Source: Bacillus sp. FJAT-27264 (GTDB lineage Bacteria; Bacillota; Bacilli; Paenibacillales; Paenibacillaceae). Taken from it: a stretch of 64,000 bases of DNA. Position 1 is the stretch's first letter. Each line of letters starts with the position of its first letter. The DNA lies in the NCBI RefSeq assembly GCF_001682855.1, contig NZ_MAQW01000001.1, positions 943,290 to 1,007,289 of the forward strand, read 5' to 3'. Position numbers and translations under genes: made by a program. A model generated the notes under the pieces. It had not been told where the DNA came from, did not search any database, and saw only the letters and a program-made list of their open reading frames with translations. Positions 62,647-64,000 of the stretch are shown here, one piece after another.

Positions 62647-62710
62647 ATATACATAGGCGAAGATCATTTCAGGTCATGGCAATAAGCGGGTGAAGTCTGT
62701 ACAGTTATAT

Positions 62711-62732
62711 TGAGAATGATAATCGTTATTCA
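62711..62732. promoter_or_regulatory. Fur box upstream of the second siderophore-binding lipoprotein
   Basis: GAGAATGATAATCGTTATT (62712-62730) matches the classical 19-bp Fur box GATAATGATAATCATTATC at all but three or four positions. Confidence 0.85.
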
Positions 62733-62749
62733 TAAGGAGGATATACATC

Positions 62750-63766
62750 TTGCTCGACCTACACAAGAGCCGCAGAAGCCGAGGGCTATGGTTTCCTATA
62801 TCTCTGCTGCTAACACTAACCCTTATTTTATCAGCTTGCGGCAATGCTGCACCAGCTGCCAAAGGTACTGGTGGCAATACTGCTAATACACCAGAGACTT
62901 CAGAGGCGCCGACTGTCGCCGAAAGCAGCACGCCAGAGACCCCTGCCACCAAAACCGTAAAAACTATGAACGGTGACATTGAGATCCCTGTCCTGCCCAA
63001 GCGGATCGTCGCAGAAGAATATATCGGCAGTCTGATTCCCTTAGGCACCATCCCTGTCGGCGCTCCGGGCCTGACTCTGCAGAATATGTATTTTCAAGAA
63101 GCATTAAAAGATGTCACGGACACAGGTACTTACGGGAAAATGAACGCAGAGAAGATCTTCGCGCTAGACCCGGATCTGATCATAACAGGCAACAACGACA
63201 GCTATCCGACGTTAAGTAAAATAGCTCCTACGATAGTCGTGCCTTACGGGGAACTAAAGAACGCCCACGAAGAGCTTACTTACTTTGGCCAGCTGCTGGG
63301 CAAAGAAAAGGAAGCGGCAGACTGGCTCGCAGAATACGACGAGCGGATTGCCGCCGCCAAAGCCAAGGTGGACAAGGCCATTCCTGCAGAGGCTACCTTC
63401 AGCATTATGGAGAATGCCGATAAAACCACCTATGTCTATGGCGACAATTTTGGGCGAGGCGGCCAACCCATCTATCAGGCACTGGGCCGCAAACCTCCGG
63501 CAGAAGTCGCTGACGAAATTATGGAAAAGCAGTGGGCTGAATTATCCGAAGAGGTCATCAGCAAATATGCTGGAGATTACATCATCCTAACCTCCAATAC
63601 ACGCACAGTTGAAAGTTTCAAGACGGATCCTCTTTGGGGCAGCCTGCCTGCCGTCAAGAATAATCATCTCTATGTCTGGAAAGAGGAACGGTCCTGGTAC
63701 TACGATCCTATGGCTGTTCTCTCCCAAACAGAGGAACTGGCAGACTGGCTTACAAAAGGCAAATAG
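62750..63766 (+). CDS. Iron-siderophore ABC transporter substrate-binding lipoprotein (second copy)
   Basis: A 338-residue binding protein. The start is TTG with AAGGAGG 9 bases upstream. Lipoprotein signal ending LILSAC (Cys30), then a Thr/Ala/Pro-rich linker and the FhuD/FeuA-like domain (IEIPVLPKRIVAEEYIGSLI; EKIFALDPDLIITGNNDSYP; PTIVVPYGELKNAHEELTYF). It resembles the lipoprotein at 31376 in layout but differs through much of its sequence, so it may bind another siderophore. Again no permease or ATPase is adjacent within the window. Confidence 0.92.
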   Translation: MLDLHKSRRSRGLWFPISLLLTLTLILSACGNAAPAAKGTGGNTANTPETSEAPTVAESSTPETPATKTVKTMNGDIEIPVLPKRIVAEEYIGSLIPLGTIPVGAPGLTLQNMYFQEALKDVTDTGTYGKMNAEKIFALDPDLIITGNNDSYPTLSKIAPTIVVPYGELKNAHEELTYFGQLLGKEKEAADWLAEYDERIAAAKAKVDKAIPAEATFSIMENADKTTYVYGDNFGRGGQPIYQALGRKPPAEVADEIMEKQWAELSEEVISKYAGDYIILTSNTRTVESFKTDPLWGSLPAVKNNHLYVWKEERSWYYDPMAVLSQTEELADWLTKGK

Positions 63767-63773
63767 TAGAACG

Positions 63774-63823
63774 AAAGCCAAGCAACGATTACCGGTTACT
63801 ACCGGATCGCTGCTTGGCTTTTA
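63774..63823 (+). terminator. Terminator after the second siderophore-binding lipoprotein gene
   Basis: AAAGCCAAGCA pairs with TGCTTGGCTTT, with ACGAT/ATCGC-like and ACCGGT inner pairing, then TTTTA. Confidence 0.85.
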
Positions 63824-63866
63824 CATATGCACAGAAATCTCACTTTATGAGAAAGGTCGCAGTATA

Positions 63867-64000
63867 ATTAACGGCATTTTCGTACCTTAAATCCGCTGCA
63901 GCTACCAGTTAGTGGAGATTAAGTGCAATATTGTACCTTAAATCTTCCTGAATACCCCGTCCAGTGTGGTTTTTCGAAAAATAAGATACAATAATTACTT
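63867..64000. repeat. Copy C of the dispersed palindromic repeat, truncated by the window end
   Basis: Forward units at 63867-63891 and 63918-63942 (start-to-start 51) and the beginning of an inverted unit at about 63980-64000. This is the same spacing as copies A and B. It lies just past the terminator of the lipoprotein gene. Confidence 0.8.

Overview
The window looks like the chromosome of a Paenibacillus-type, endospore-forming member of the Firmicutes. The evidence is the sporulation gene set (spmA/spmB, a dacB-type carboxypeptidase, ytfI/ytfJ, spoVAA/spoVAB/spoVAF-like), Gram-positive regulatory RNAs (a T-box, two FMN riboswitches, a c-di-GMP-I riboswitch), AGGAGG-type ribosome binding sites, and a gene order that, as I recall it, follows the Bacillus subtilis ser-res-spm-scp-rib-ppiB-lysA-spoVA segment. 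The genus is an inference. No tRNA, rRNA, insertion sequence, prophage or CRISPR array was recognised.

Layout. 1-5.9 kb: partial membrane protein, a Paenibacillus-like hypothetical, T-box-controlled serA, a WYL regulator and a chemoreceptor. 6.4-10.5 kb: an accessory operon behind a c-di-GMP-I riboswitch, encoding a ThDP-dependent enzyme, a carboxymuconolactone-decarboxylase-fold protein, a STAS-like protein and a KAS III-like acyltransferase without the usual His/Asn pair. It sits between serA and the res operon and is the best candidate for an undescribed system. 10.7-17.3 kb (minus strand): rluB-resA-resB-resC-resD-resE, for cytochrome c maturation and redox sensing. 17.3-22.3 kb: small amidase, spmB, spmA, dacB, ytfJ, ytfI. 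22.6-25.2 kb: reverse transsulfuration pair. 25.4-31.2 kb: scpAB and the FMN-riboswitch-controlled ribD-ribE-ribBA-ribH operon. 31.4-34.6 kb: Fur-box siderophore-binding lipoprotein, AraC/binding-protein fusion regulator, mscL. 34.8-42.7 kb: YwaF-like, YgbA_NO, ppiB, lysA, then a reduced spoVA cluster whose GerA-family member carries a roughly 600-residue low-complexity N-terminus with eleven 15-residue repeats. 42.9-44.1 kb: an EamA transporter under a second FMN riboswitch, probably a flavin importer. 44.2-51 kb: membrane-anchored PstS-like protein, mntABCD-type metal transporter, modular cell-wall amidase. 51-61 kb: MarR/ene-reductase locus with nested palindromes at the promoter, small secreted protein, overlapping VOC-DinB-carboxylesterase run, AI-2E-type permease, P-loop kinase-like, GNAT, GH88 and a 2Fe-2S protein. 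61-63.8 kb: a second Fur-box AraC/binding-protein regulator with its lipoprotein.

Connections. Two iron modules have the same design (lipoprotein plus cytoplasmic AraC-binding-protein fusion, no local permease). Flavin synthesis and probable flavin uptake are each read by their own FMN riboswitch. A roughly 190-bp palindromic repeat family occurs three times (18.0, 27.4 and 63.9 kb), once inside the rib operon. Product names rest on reading the proteins by eye; no database search was run.
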